Part shown: one piece after another, positions 8,583 through 15,145 of the stretch
How the letters are laid out: each line of letters begins with the position of its first letter
Numbering within the stretch: position 1 is the stretch's first letter
Origin: JAFGHJ01 sp964606065
Lineage (GTDB): Bacteria > Hydrothermota > UBA3072
Assembly: GCA_964606065.1 (NCBI GenBank)
Contig: CAZSEX010000017.1
Location: forward strand, 1-38,060
Direction: 5' to 3'
DNA: 38,060 nucleotides
The notes under the pieces: generated by a model
What the model saw: only the letters and a program-made list of their open reading frames with translations
Told to the model about the DNA's origin: nothing
Database searches by the model: none
Position numbers and translations under genes: made by a program

Positions 8583-9047
8583 ATGGAGTATAAAGGTTTA
8601 ATCAAAGGAAAAGAAGTTAAAATCGCGATTATCGTAGCTCGTTTCAATTCCAGGGTAACCGGGATATTAAAAGAAGGAGCGATTGATTGTTTCAAACGGC
8701 ACGAAGTCAAAGAAGAAGACATAGATATATATTGGGTCCCCGGTTCTTTTGAGTTACCCATGCTTCTTTCCAGGATTGTGAAAATTAAAAAATATGACGG
8801 GTTTCTGGTTCTGGGAGCTTTAATCAGGGGAGACACTCCTCATTTTGAACTTCTCGCTTCGGAGACCACAAAAGGCTTGTCGAGGATTGCCCAACAGATA
8901 ACAAAACCTGTAGGTTACGGGGTAATAACCGCCGATACAGAAGAACAGGCTTTAAGTAGAGCCGGCATGAAAGTCGGCAATAAAGGCTGGGATGCCGCTT
9001 TGACAATTCTGGAAATGATCAATCTGTACAAAGAAATCGAGGAATGA
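8583..9047 (+). CDS. ribH: 6,7-dimethyl-8-ribityllumazine synthase
   Basis: A 154-residue lumazine synthase of normal length. Family motifs: VARFNSRVTGILKEGAIDCF, YWVPGSFELPML, and GALIRGDTPHFELLASE with the catalytic histidine in TPHF. It condenses the pyrimidine and butanone phosphate products of RibD and RibBA, feeding RibE. The enzyme normally forms pentamers or 60-mer capsids; which one cannot be read here. A strong ribosome site, AAGGAGG (8572-8578), precedes the ATG. The last codon overlaps the nusB start in ATGA. Confidence 0.95.
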   Translation: MEYKGLIKGKEVKIAIIVARFNSRVTGILKEGAIDCFKRHEVKEEDIDIYWVPGSFELPMLLSRIVKIKKYDGFLVLGALIRGDTPHFELLASETTKGLSRIAQQITKPVGYGVITADTEEQALSRAGMKVGNKGWDAALTILEMINLYKEIEE

Positions 9048-9469
9048 ACGGTAAGGGTTCAAGAAGACTTGGCAGAATACTGGCAGTTCAAATTCTCTAT
9101 CCCGCGAGAATAAATTTAAAATTTTCACCCGATCAGCTCGATAAAGTTATTAGTTTGAATCAACAGGAATATGATGAAGATACCCTGAATTTCGCTAAAA
9201 CCCTGTTGAATTTAGCAAAAGACCACTTGGATGAAGCGGACAATTTGATTAAAAAAGTTCTTGAGAACTGGGAATGGGATAGACTGTGCGCTATGGATAG
9301 AGCCATTTTAGGGATAGCCGTGTTGGAATTACTCTATTTACCTGAAGTTCCGGCAAGAGTGATAATTAATGAAGCTATTGAAATAGCAAAAGAGTTTTCA
9401 ACCGAAAAATCGGGCATATTCGTAAACGGTATACTCGATACGATAGCAAAAGAGAAAGGGCTTTTATGA
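9044..9469 (+). CDS. nusB: Transcription antitermination factor NusB
   Basis: A 141-residue all-helical NusB. It starts KGSRRLGRILAVQILYPARI and ends with the family block WDRLCAMDRAILGIAVLELLYL, PARVIINEAIEIAKEFSTEKSGIFVNGILD. It binds boxA RNA together with NusE (S10) for rRNA antitermination. Placement right after ribH, with an ATGA overlap, is very common across bacteria. It is likely co-transcribed with the rib genes and so may partly follow FMN control, unless an internal promoter exists; I saw none. Confidence 0.93.
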   Translation: MNGKGSRRLGRILAVQILYPARINLKFSPDQLDKVISLNQQEYDEDTLNFAKTLLNLAKDHLDEADNLIKKVLENWEWDRLCAMDRAILGIAVLELLYLPEVPARVIINEAIEIAKEFSTEKSGIFVNGILDTIAKEKGLL

Positions 9470-10197
9470 TATATGGTATTATTTCAGACGTACACGGAAA
9501 TTTAGAAGCGCTTCTTGCCGTCTTAAAAAGTATTAAATCTTACGGCGAAAAGATAGAAAAAATAATATGTCTGGGCGATATTGTAGGCTACGGCGCCGAC
9601 CCGGCTGAATGCATTATAATAACCAGAGAAGTTTCAGATGTTATTCTCGCAGGGAATCATGATTTTGCCGTATGTGGTCTGACAGACATAGATGACTTCA
9701 ACGATTACGCAAAGAAGGCAGTTCTCTGGAGTAGGGAAGCTCTCGATGAAGACCAAATTAATTTTCTTAAAGGATTACCGCTTAAACACAGCGAGAAAAA
9801 CGTAGATTTTGTTCATTCTTCCCTGCACCGTTCTGAATCATGGAGATATCTTTCCGGAACACCCGATACATATATAGATTTCCAGATTATGGAAAAAAAA
9901 GTTCTGTTTGTGGGGCATACTCACGTGCCGGTGATTTTTGAAAATGCTGGAGTAGAAGTCAAAAGACTTAATCTTTCCAGGTTAAGTTTAAACCCAAAGA
10001 AAAAATACATTATAAATCCCGGTAGTGTTGGGCAACCGAGAGATGGAGATCCGAGAGCTTCTTTTGCGGTGTTCAACGAAAAAAACAAATCTGTTGAAAT
10101 AGTTCGTGTCGAATATGAAATAGAGAAAGCGCAAAAAAAAATATTGAACGCAGGACTTCCTGAAGTTTTAGCCACCCGTTTGAGCTATGGGGGGTAA
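9466..10197 (+). CDS. Calcineurin-like metallophosphoesterase (YfcE/MJ0936-type)
   Basis: A 243-residue metallophosphoesterase. Metal ligands are in order: D8-x-H10 (ISDVHGN), GD with D38 (CLGDIVGYGADP), GNHD with N64/H65, H117 (FVHSS) and GHTH with H151/H153. The NPGSVGQPRDGDPRASF block is typical of the subfamily that includes YfcE- and MJ0936-like phosphodiesterases. The natural substrate is unknown. All metal ligands are kept, so an active enzyme is expected. It overlaps nusB by 4 bases (ATGA) and is the last gene of the riboflavin operon. No convincing terminator is visible in the 116 bases that follow. Confidence 0.88.
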   Translation: MIYGIISDVHGNLEALLAVLKSIKSYGEKIEKIICLGDIVGYGADPAECIIITREVSDVILAGNHDFAVCGLTDIDDFNDYAKKAVLWSREALDEDQINFLKGLPLKHSEKNVDFVHSSLHRSESWRYLSGTPDTYIDFQIMEKKVLFVGHTHVPVIFENAGVEVKRLNLSRLSLNPKKKYIINPGSVGQPRDGDPRASFAVFNEKNKSVEIVRVEYEIEKAQKKILNAGLPEVLATRLSYGG

Positions 10198-10279
10198 TTA
10201 TAATAATTTAGTCTATTGATCTGTTTTTTTAACCCATCAACAAATTCAAACATGTGTTTTTACGGTTTCGGTTAGCACC

Positions 10280-10307
10280 TTGACAAAAAAAGCGGTTTTT
10301 CTATCAT
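10280..10307 (+). promoter_or_regulatory. Sigma-70 promoter of the maf operon
   Basis: -35 TTGACA (10280-10285), a 16-base spacer, and -10 TATCAT (10302-10307). Only six bases separate the -10 from the maf ATG at 10314, so the RNA would start at or next to the start codon. CACC precedes the -35. Confidence 0.6.
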
Positions 10308-10313
10308 AAAGGT

Positions 10314-10907
10314 ATGCAGATAATTTTAGCCTCCTCCTCCGCCAGAAGGAAAGAGATTTTAAAACAACTTGGAATAGAAGTGGAAACTATGATTCCAATA
10401 ATTAAAGAAACCCTATTAAAAACACCCGTAGAGACAGTAGTGCGCAATGCTACAAGAAAGGCAGTCTGGGCTTCCGAAAACAAAAAAAAAGATGGAAAAT
10501 CAGTTATTATGGGTTTCGACACTTTAGTTTTTTTGGAAGACAAAATTCTGGGGAAACCGGCTGATAGAAAAGATTCAATAAATATGTTGAAAACTTTATC
10601 CGGCAAATGGCATGAAGTTTACACCGGAGTGGTTGTGTTGAAAGACGGGGTTCCGCATCAGGATTATGATAAAAGCAAAGTGAAATTTCATCGGTTAAAT
10701 AAGGCTCAAATTCTGTATTATGTCGATTCAGGAGGCAATCTCGACAAAGCCGGTTCTTATGGAATTCAGGATAAGAATATGTCTTTTATCGAAAAGATAG
10801 AAGGTAGTTTTTCCAATGTAATAGGTTTTCCTTTAGAGGTTTTCGAAAATCTTTTAAAGAGAATCGGCGTGGAGATTCTTCAGGACGGGAATTATGAGCT
10901 GGGCTGA
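10314..10907 (+). CDS. maf: Maf-family nucleoside triphosphate pyrophosphatase (dTTP/UTP or similar)
   Basis: A 197-residue Maf protein. Signature residues: LASSSARRKEILKQLG at the N-terminus, GFDTLVF with the catalytic aspartate, GKPADR, and GGNLDKAGSYGIQ. Family members hydrolyse non-canonical or pyrimidine nucleoside triphosphates to monophosphate and PPi, a house-cleaning role, and are linked to septum control in Bacillus. The size is normal. The start is fixed by the family motif, which begins at residue 4. No ribosome site precedes it, and the predicted promoter leaves essentially no leader. It is the first gene of a run extending to the nicotinamidase, and it overlaps mtnA by 14 bases. 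Confidence 0.92.
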   Translation: MQIILASSSARRKEILKQLGIEVETMIPIIKETLLKTPVETVVRNATRKAVWASENKKKDGKSVIMGFDTLVFLEDKILGKPADRKDSINMLKTLSGKWHEVYTGVVVLKDGVPHQDYDKSKVKFHRLNKAQILYYVDSGGNLDKAGSYGIQDKNMSFIEKIEGSFSNVIGFPLEVFENLLKRIGVEILQDGNYELG

Positions 10908-11901
10908 AACTATAAAATGGCGGGGTGAATATGTAGAAATAATAGACCAGAGAAAATTACCTCACGAAGAAGTATATGTCGAGATCGGAACGGCAGAAGA
11001 AATGTACGATGCGATCAAAAACATGACCATAAGAGGAGCTCCCGCAATCGGTGTGGCAGCAGCTTACGGTATCGCTCTCGCGGCTGTGAACAGCAAAGAG
11101 AGAAAATTTATAGAGAAAAAGATAGAATTGATAGAATCTTCAAGACCTACCGCTTACAATCTTTTCTACGCGGCTAAAAGAATGAGAAAACTTCTCGCAC
11201 GGAAAACAATAGACGCCTCCGTTTTTATCGGTGAAGCGATAAAAATCCATGAGGAAGATAGAAAGCTCACAGAACTTCTCGGTGAAAACGGGTCCAAATT
11301 AATAAAAAACAATTCCTCTTATATGACAATTTGCAACGCCGGAGCTCTCGCTACGGGCGGAATCGGCACCGCTCTGGCGGTTTTCTATAAAGCAAAAGAA
11401 GCCGGTAAGGAAGTAACCGTTTTTGTTCCCGAAACAAGACCTTTTCTTCAGGGGGCGAGACTAACCGCCTGGGAACTTAAAAAGAATGGAATCAAACCCG
11501 TCCTCATAGTCGACAGCGCCGCTTCACATGTAATGAAAACCGAAAAAATAAGAGGTGTCTTTACGGGTGCCGACAGAATCGCGAAAAACGGAGATACGGC
11601 AAACAAAATAGGGACGTATTCTCTTTCTTTATCCGCGAAAGAGAACAATGTTCCTTTTTATATAGTGGCGCCAGGCACCACCTTCGATCTTACGTTAAAA
11701 AACGGAAAAGAAATACCGATCGAAGAAAGAGACGGCAATGAAGTAACAGAATTTATGGGGCAAAGAACGGCACCAATCGACATAAGCGTAAAAAATCCCG
11801 CTTTCGACGTTACTCCTAATAAACTAATCAGTGGCATTATTACTGAAAAAGGAATCATCTATCCCCCTTTTGAGAAAAATATTGGATTAGTTCAATGCTG
11901 A
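10894..11901 (+). CDS. mtnA: Methylthioribose-1-phosphate isomerase (aIF-2B-like)
   Basis: A 335-residue MtnA of normal length. Key blocks: TIRGAPAIGVAAAYG (45-59), TICNAGALATGG with catalytic C148, ETRPFLQGARLT, and GADRIAKNGDTANKIGT with catalytic D227. It converts 5-methylthioribose-1-phosphate to the ribulose form in methionine salvage. No other salvage gene lies nearby. Some MtnA-like proteins act on other ribose-1-phosphates, and the adenosine-specific kinase three genes downstream raises the chance of a nucleoside-ribose role; this is inference. It overlaps maf at its start (14 bases) and the next gene at its end (7 bases). Confidence 0.92.
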   Translation: MSWAETIKWRGEYVEIIDQRKLPHEEVYVEIGTAEEMYDAIKNMTIRGAPAIGVAAAYGIALAAVNSKERKFIEKKIELIESSRPTAYNLFYAAKRMRKLLARKTIDASVFIGEAIKIHEEDRKLTELLGENGSKLIKNNSSYMTICNAGALATGGIGTALAVFYKAKEAGKEVTVFVPETRPFLQGARLTAWELKKNGIKPVLIVDSAASHVMKTEKIRGVFTGADRIAKNGDTANKIGTYSLSLSAKENNVPFYIVAPGTTFDLTLKNGKEIPIEERDGNEVTEFMGQRTAPIDISVKNPAFDVTPNKLISGIITEKGIIYPPFEKNIGLVQC

Positions 11902-12920
11902 TTTTTCTTTTAATTCTCGTTGAAGAAGATATATTCAATCCGGTGTTGCCGCCTCCTGAGATAAAACCCGAATTAGAATGGTTTAAGGAAATAGAAGAAA
12001 ACTGGATAAATGTTGGCTTAAACAGGAAAACAGATTACAACTTAATATCCTTCAAATTTCAAGAGTTGACTTTTCAAAGCCTCAGTGAAAGGGATTTCGC
12101 CGACCATTACCACATTCATGCTTCTCTAAAATCATTATCTTACAACTTAGAGACCAGTTATATAGAATGGGATGAAATTCGCTTTTCGAATACATCTGGA
12201 TGGAAATGGCTCTCAGAAGATCAAAGCTATTTCCTCGGATGGTTTGAGACCTATGGCAACTGGGATTCAATAACCGCCGACCTCGGAGCGCGTTTTTACC
12301 AGACATTCAATCCTTTTTTTATCGGCGGATGGGTTAACTACAAGGAAAGCATGGACTATGGATTGATAATGCAGCTTTATTTTTTAAGGGGTGAATTCGG
12401 AAAAGAAAGGAAATGCGTTGGGTTTGTAAATGAATACGGGGAGATAAAAATCGGCAGATTCAGAGAGCGTTTTCCGATGATCTTTTATCCCCTCGCGGAA
12501 TTTTTCCCTGAAGTACAAATTTTTTACGGAACAAAAATAAATTTTTTAGGCTTCAATATTATTGGCGGGAAAAAATATTTTTATGCTGAGGGGAATGATA
12601 CTCTTAGCTGGAGAGAAGGAAAGGTTTATTTTGCTAACTTAGAGTACAAAAAAGAAAATTTTGGTTTTCAGTATTTTTATCAAAATGAAGGCTCGCTGAG
12701 AGAATACGGAGAATTATACGTTAACGTAGGGTTGGGTATTCTTAGATCGCGGTTATGCCTGACCGGGTACCTTACCCCGAAAAAATTTGTCGCGGGAGGA
12801 TTTTCTCTTTACCTGAAAACAAAAGTCTCTCCTTTTTTTTGTTTAAGGAATCTATCCTGGGTTCCCGGAAGCGATTTTCGGGAACCGGTGTATTATGTGG
12901 GAATAAGATATGCTCAGTAA
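11895..12920 (+). CDS. Predicted outer-membrane beta-barrel protein of unknown function
   Basis: A 341-residue protein not recognised by family. It opens with a short hydrophobic stretch (MLIFLLILV), possibly a minimal signal peptide. It then has many alternating aromatic and polar segments with turns, for example SYFLGWFETYGNWDSIT, DYGLIMQLYFLRGEFG, YFANLEYKKENFGFQYFYQ and ELYVNVGLGIL. The C-terminus ends EPVYYVGIRYAQ, like a final barrel strand. This suggests a barrel of about 14-18 strands. It sits between mtnA (7-base overlap) and the HhH gene (11-base overlap), so it is made from the same transcript. No enzyme motif is visible. Confidence 0.6.
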   Translation: MLIFLLILVEEDIFNPVLPPPEIKPELEWFKEIEENWINVGLNRKTDYNLISFKFQELTFQSLSERDFADHYHIHASLKSLSYNLETSYIEWDEIRFSNTSGWKWLSEDQSYFLGWFETYGNWDSITADLGARFYQTFNPFFIGGWVNYKESMDYGLIMQLYFLRGEFGKERKCVGFVNEYGEIKIGRFRERFPMIFYPLAEFFPEVQIFYGTKINFLGFNIIGGKKYFYAEGNDTLSWREGKVYFANLEYKKENFGFQYFYQNEGSLREYGELYVNVGLGILRSRLCLTGYLTPKKFVAGGFSLYLKTKVSPFFCLRNLSWVPGSDFREPVYYVGIRYAQ

Positions 12921-13305
12921 TTCTGAAAAAAGAGTACTCTTTTTTATAATTGTTGTTCTTCTTGTGGGGAGCATAGCTGGTTTTCTCCGTCCTGCGCCTG
13001 GCGTAAAGCCCGAGAAAATTACATCTTTCCCAATAAGTATTAATTATGCATCTGCCGATGAATTAACTCTTCTCCCGGGCATCGGAGAGGTAATCGCTAA
13101 AAGAATATTAGAATACAGGATAAAGAACAAAGAGTTTAAAACAAAAAGCGAGATAATGAAAGTTAAAGGTATAGGAGAAGTTAAATTTGAAAAAATAAAG
13201 GATAAAATTTGTGTTGAACATCCAGATAACGTTAAAAATGACTTTAACCACAAAGCGCACAAAGAACACAAAAATATAGACTTTGAAATTGAAGAAAAAA
13301 AATAA
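12910..13305 (+). CDS. ComEA-like membrane-anchored helix-hairpin-helix protein, C-terminus from a repeat
   Basis: A 131-residue protein. Residues about 8-26 form one membrane helix (VLFFIIVVLLVGSIAGFL). Residues about 43-100 form a double helix-hairpin-helix DNA-binding domain: INYASADELTLLPGIGEVIA, then EFKTKSEIMKVKGIGEVKFEKIKDKI. This is the ComEA layout (anchor plus HhH), linked to binding DNA at the cell surface during uptake, though short HhH proteins of this kind are also found without competence genes. From about residue 111 the sequence (NHKAHKEHKNIDFEIEEKK) is unlike the family and is encoded by a repeat at 13244-13330 that also supplies the stop. The original protein probably ended near residue 108. 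Confidence 0.8.
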   Translation: MLSNSEKRVLFFIIVVLLVGSIAGFLRPAPGVKPEKITSFPISINYASADELTLLPGIGEVIAKRILEYRIKNKEFKTKSEIMKVKGIGEVKFEKIKDKICVEHPDNVKNDFNHKAHKEHKNIDFEIEEKK

Positions 13306-13330
13306 AATCTCTGTGGTCTCTACTGGTTAA
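13244..13330 (+). repeat. MITE-like inverted repeat forming the 3' end of the HhH gene
   Basis: The ends TTAACCA (13244) and TGGTTAA (13330) are a perfect 7-base inverted pair. Just inside are ACAAAGCGCACAAAGAACAC and CTCTGTGGTCTCTACTGG, which pair in part. Similar AACCACAAAG...CTCTGTGGT units are familiar as dispersed intergenic repeats in many uncultured bacteria. The unit covers the last 20 codons of the HhH gene and its stop. Confidence 0.6.
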
Positions 13331-13354
13331 AATTTCTATAAATTGGAGGTAAAT

Positions 13355-13837
13355 ATGGAGTTAAAATTAATCGATATAGAACGTCCGGAAGATGCGAATG
13401 TTATAATCGGGCAGACTCATTTTATAAAAACCGTGGAAGATATTCATGAAGCCCTTGTCACATCTTTACCCATGATTAAATTCGGGCTTGCTTTCTGTGA
13501 AGCATCCGGCGCCAGACTCATACGTCATAGCGGTACAGATAGTGGACTGGAAGAACTCGCCGTAAAAAACGCCGAGAAAATCGGAGCGGGGCATTCTTTT
13601 GTTTTGATTTTAGGGAATGCTTTCCCTATAAACATCATGAAATCCTTGAAATCTGTGGATGAGGTTTTGTATCTTTACGCGGCAACTGCCAACCCGCTTA
13701 AAGTCATTGTAGCTGAAGAAGGTGAACAGAGAGGTATTCTTGGAGTACTGGACGGAGAAAAGCCGGTGGGAGTGGAAGGCGAAAAAGACATAGTCGACAG
13801 GAAAGAATTGTTGAGAAAAATAGGCTACAAATTGTGA
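13355..13837 (+). CDS. Adenosine-specific kinase (Ado-specific family)
   Basis: A 160-residue protein of the small family typified by the Pyrobaculum adenosine-specific kinase. Readable blocks: NVIIGQTHFIKTVEDIHEAL, IKFGLAFCEASGARLIRHSG, GAGHSFVLILGNAFPIN and YAATANPLKVIVAE followed by RGILGVLDG. The family is proposed to phosphorylate adenosine; it is most common in archaea and thermophiles. I start it at ATG 13355, five bases after GGAGG (13345-13349). A TTG four codons upstream overlaps that ribosome site and is rejected. It is in the maf-mtnA transcript, after the HhH repeat. Confidence 0.85.
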   Translation: MELKLIDIERPEDANVIIGQTHFIKTVEDIHEALVTSLPMIKFGLAFCEASGARLIRHSGTDSGLEELAVKNAEKIGAGHSFVLILGNAFPINIMKSLKSVDEVLYLYAATANPLKVIVAEEGEQRGILGVLDGEKPVGVEGEKDIVDRKELLRKIGYKL

Positions 13838-13846
13838 GAGATAAAT

Positions 13847-14299
13847 ATGAAAAGAGAAAAGGGCACGGATATTTTAGGCTTTATAAGTGATATTATCTAC
13901 GAGAAAAAACAGGTTGAAGATTACGGCGTTTACTTCACTATCAGCAAGGTTTTTCGGTTTACAGGTAGAGGAGAAATAGATTTTGGCGGAGGAGAATATA
14001 AGGAGAGCGAAAAGGAGGAGATAAAACCCGTTAAGCGTAAACCGGAAGACAAATACGGCTGGTGGGAACTTACCGGGGGAGAATATCTGATAGAATTCAA
14101 TGAAAAATTGCAGGAAGTTCTCCCTGACGCCGGATTGGTCATATTGCAGCCTTCGGAAAAGATAACTTTAAACGGGGCATTCCATACTACAAAGGTAATC
14201 GATAAAAAAGGAAAAGTAAAAATCACACTTTATGTCGGTAAAAACGGAATAGACATAAAGGAAAACGCGAGAGTCAGCAAACTTATTGTTCTGGATTAA
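13847..14299 (+). CDS. dUTPase/dCTP deaminase-fold protein, probably without the usual active site
   Basis: A 150-residue protein. The C-terminal part (EYLIEFNEKLQEVLPDAGLV, then GAFHTTKVIDKKGKVKITLY and GIDIKENARVSKLIVLD) follows the jelly-roll layout of trimeric dUTPase/dCTP deaminase-related proteins. The expected PRSSL-type phosphate-binding motif is replaced by LQPSEKITLNG, and the usual tyrosine/aspartate motif is not seen. It may be a non-catalytic or altered relative; a role in nucleotide metabolism is suggested by its neighbours (adenosine kinase, Maf, nicotinamidase) but not shown. The middle segment (about 38-65) is charged and likely a loop. It starts 9 bases after the kinase stop. 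Confidence 0.55.
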   Translation: MKREKGTDILGFISDIIYEKKQVEDYGVYFTISKVFRFTGRGEIDFGGGEYKESEKEEIKPVKRKPEDKYGWWELTGGEYLIEFNEKLQEVLPDAGLVILQPSEKITLNGAFHTTKVIDKKGKVKITLYVGKNGIDIKENARVSKLIVLD

Positions 14300-14361
14300 C
14301 AGAAAGAATAGAGAAATTTTTTAAAGAAAAATCCGATTAAAAATTTGCTTTGGGAGGATTA

Positions 14362-14982
14362 ATGAAAACAGATAAAGTTTTAATCATAATCGATATGCAG
14401 AATGATTTTTGTCCGGGAGGAGCGCTGGCAGTACCGGATGGAGATAAAATTATCCCAATTATAAATAAACTGTCCGGAAAATTTGAAAAAGTTGTGGCTA
14501 CACAGGACTGGCACCCGAAAAACCATGTGTCCTTTGCCTCCAATCATCCGGGCAAGAAAGAATATGAAGTAATCGAACATGAAGGCATAGAACAGATTCT
14601 CTGGCCCAGGCACTGCGTTTCCGGTACAAAAGGGGCAGAATTCCATCCTCGACTCGAAACGAAAAATTTTAATTTGATTTTGAGAAAAGGAAATAATCCT
14701 GAAATTGATTCTTATTCGGCTTTCAGAGAAAACGACAAAAAAACCTTTACCGGTCTTGAAGGTTATTTGAGAAATTGTGGAGTAAAAAAAACGTATTTTA
14801 CCGGTCTGGCTCTCGACTACTGTGTTTTTTACTCTGCTATAGATTCTATCGAATTATCATTTGAAACATTCGTCATTATCGACGCAACAAAAGGGATCGA
14901 TTCGCCGGAAGGAAACATAGATAGATCCCTGAGTAAGATGAAAGAAAATAATATAAAAATAATTGAATCTTCAGATTTATAG
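14362..14982 (+). CDS. pncA: Nicotinamidase (pyrazinamidase, PncA-like)
   Basis: A 206-residue isochorismatase-fold amidase. Motifs match nicotinamidases: IIIDMQNDFCPGGALAVPDG with catalytic D11, metal site in TQDWHPKNHVSF (D and two H), WPRHCVSGTKGAEFHP, the lysine in LRKGNN, and cysteine in TGLALDYCV. It deamidates nicotinamide to nicotinate in NAD salvage. Start ATG 14362 follows GGGAGGA; the TTG at 14350 is inside that ribosome site and rejected. It is the last intact gene of the maf run. Confidence 0.93.
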   Translation: MKTDKVLIIIDMQNDFCPGGALAVPDGDKIIPIINKLSGKFEKVVATQDWHPKNHVSFASNHPGKKEYEVIEHEGIEQILWPRHCVSGTKGAEFHPRLETKNFNLILRKGNNPEIDSYSAFRENDKKTFTGLEGYLRNCGVKKTYFTGLALDYCVFYSAIDSIELSFETFVIIDATKGIDSPEGNIDRSLSKMKENNIKIIESSDL

Positions 14983-14990
14983 GGAAAAGA

Positions 14991-15145
14991 ATGTTGCCAG
15001 TTGAAATTAAGAAGGGAGTTTTCTGGATAAAGGTGATGAAATTTTTGATAACATTAGCCGGATCATTGAAGCAGGCGTTACTTTTAAGAAATTCGCTATG
15101 TTTGGAAGCTACGGCTTATATGTTAATTCTTCCGGTTTGATATAA
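14991..15145 (+). pseudogene. Decayed fragment, possibly of a flavodiiron (FprA-like) protein
   Basis: Frame 1 from ATG 14991 begins MLPVEIKKGVFWI, like the N-terminus of flavodiiron proteins (metallo-beta-lactamase domain), then loses sense. Another frame from 15026 reads DEIFDNISRIIEAG, then FKKFAMFGSYG, like the flavodoxin part of the same family, before a stop at 15143-15145. About 350 residues would be missing between the two pieces, so this looks like an internal deletion plus frameshift. The matches are short, and the second piece could instead come from a nucleotidyltransferase (FGSYG). Its end overlaps the 3' end of the convergent PEP carboxykinase gene. Confidence 0.35.

Noticed and set aside
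10198..10260. Terminator after the phosphoesterase gene (run of seven T near 10224)
   Set aside because: No GC-rich stem precedes the T-run.
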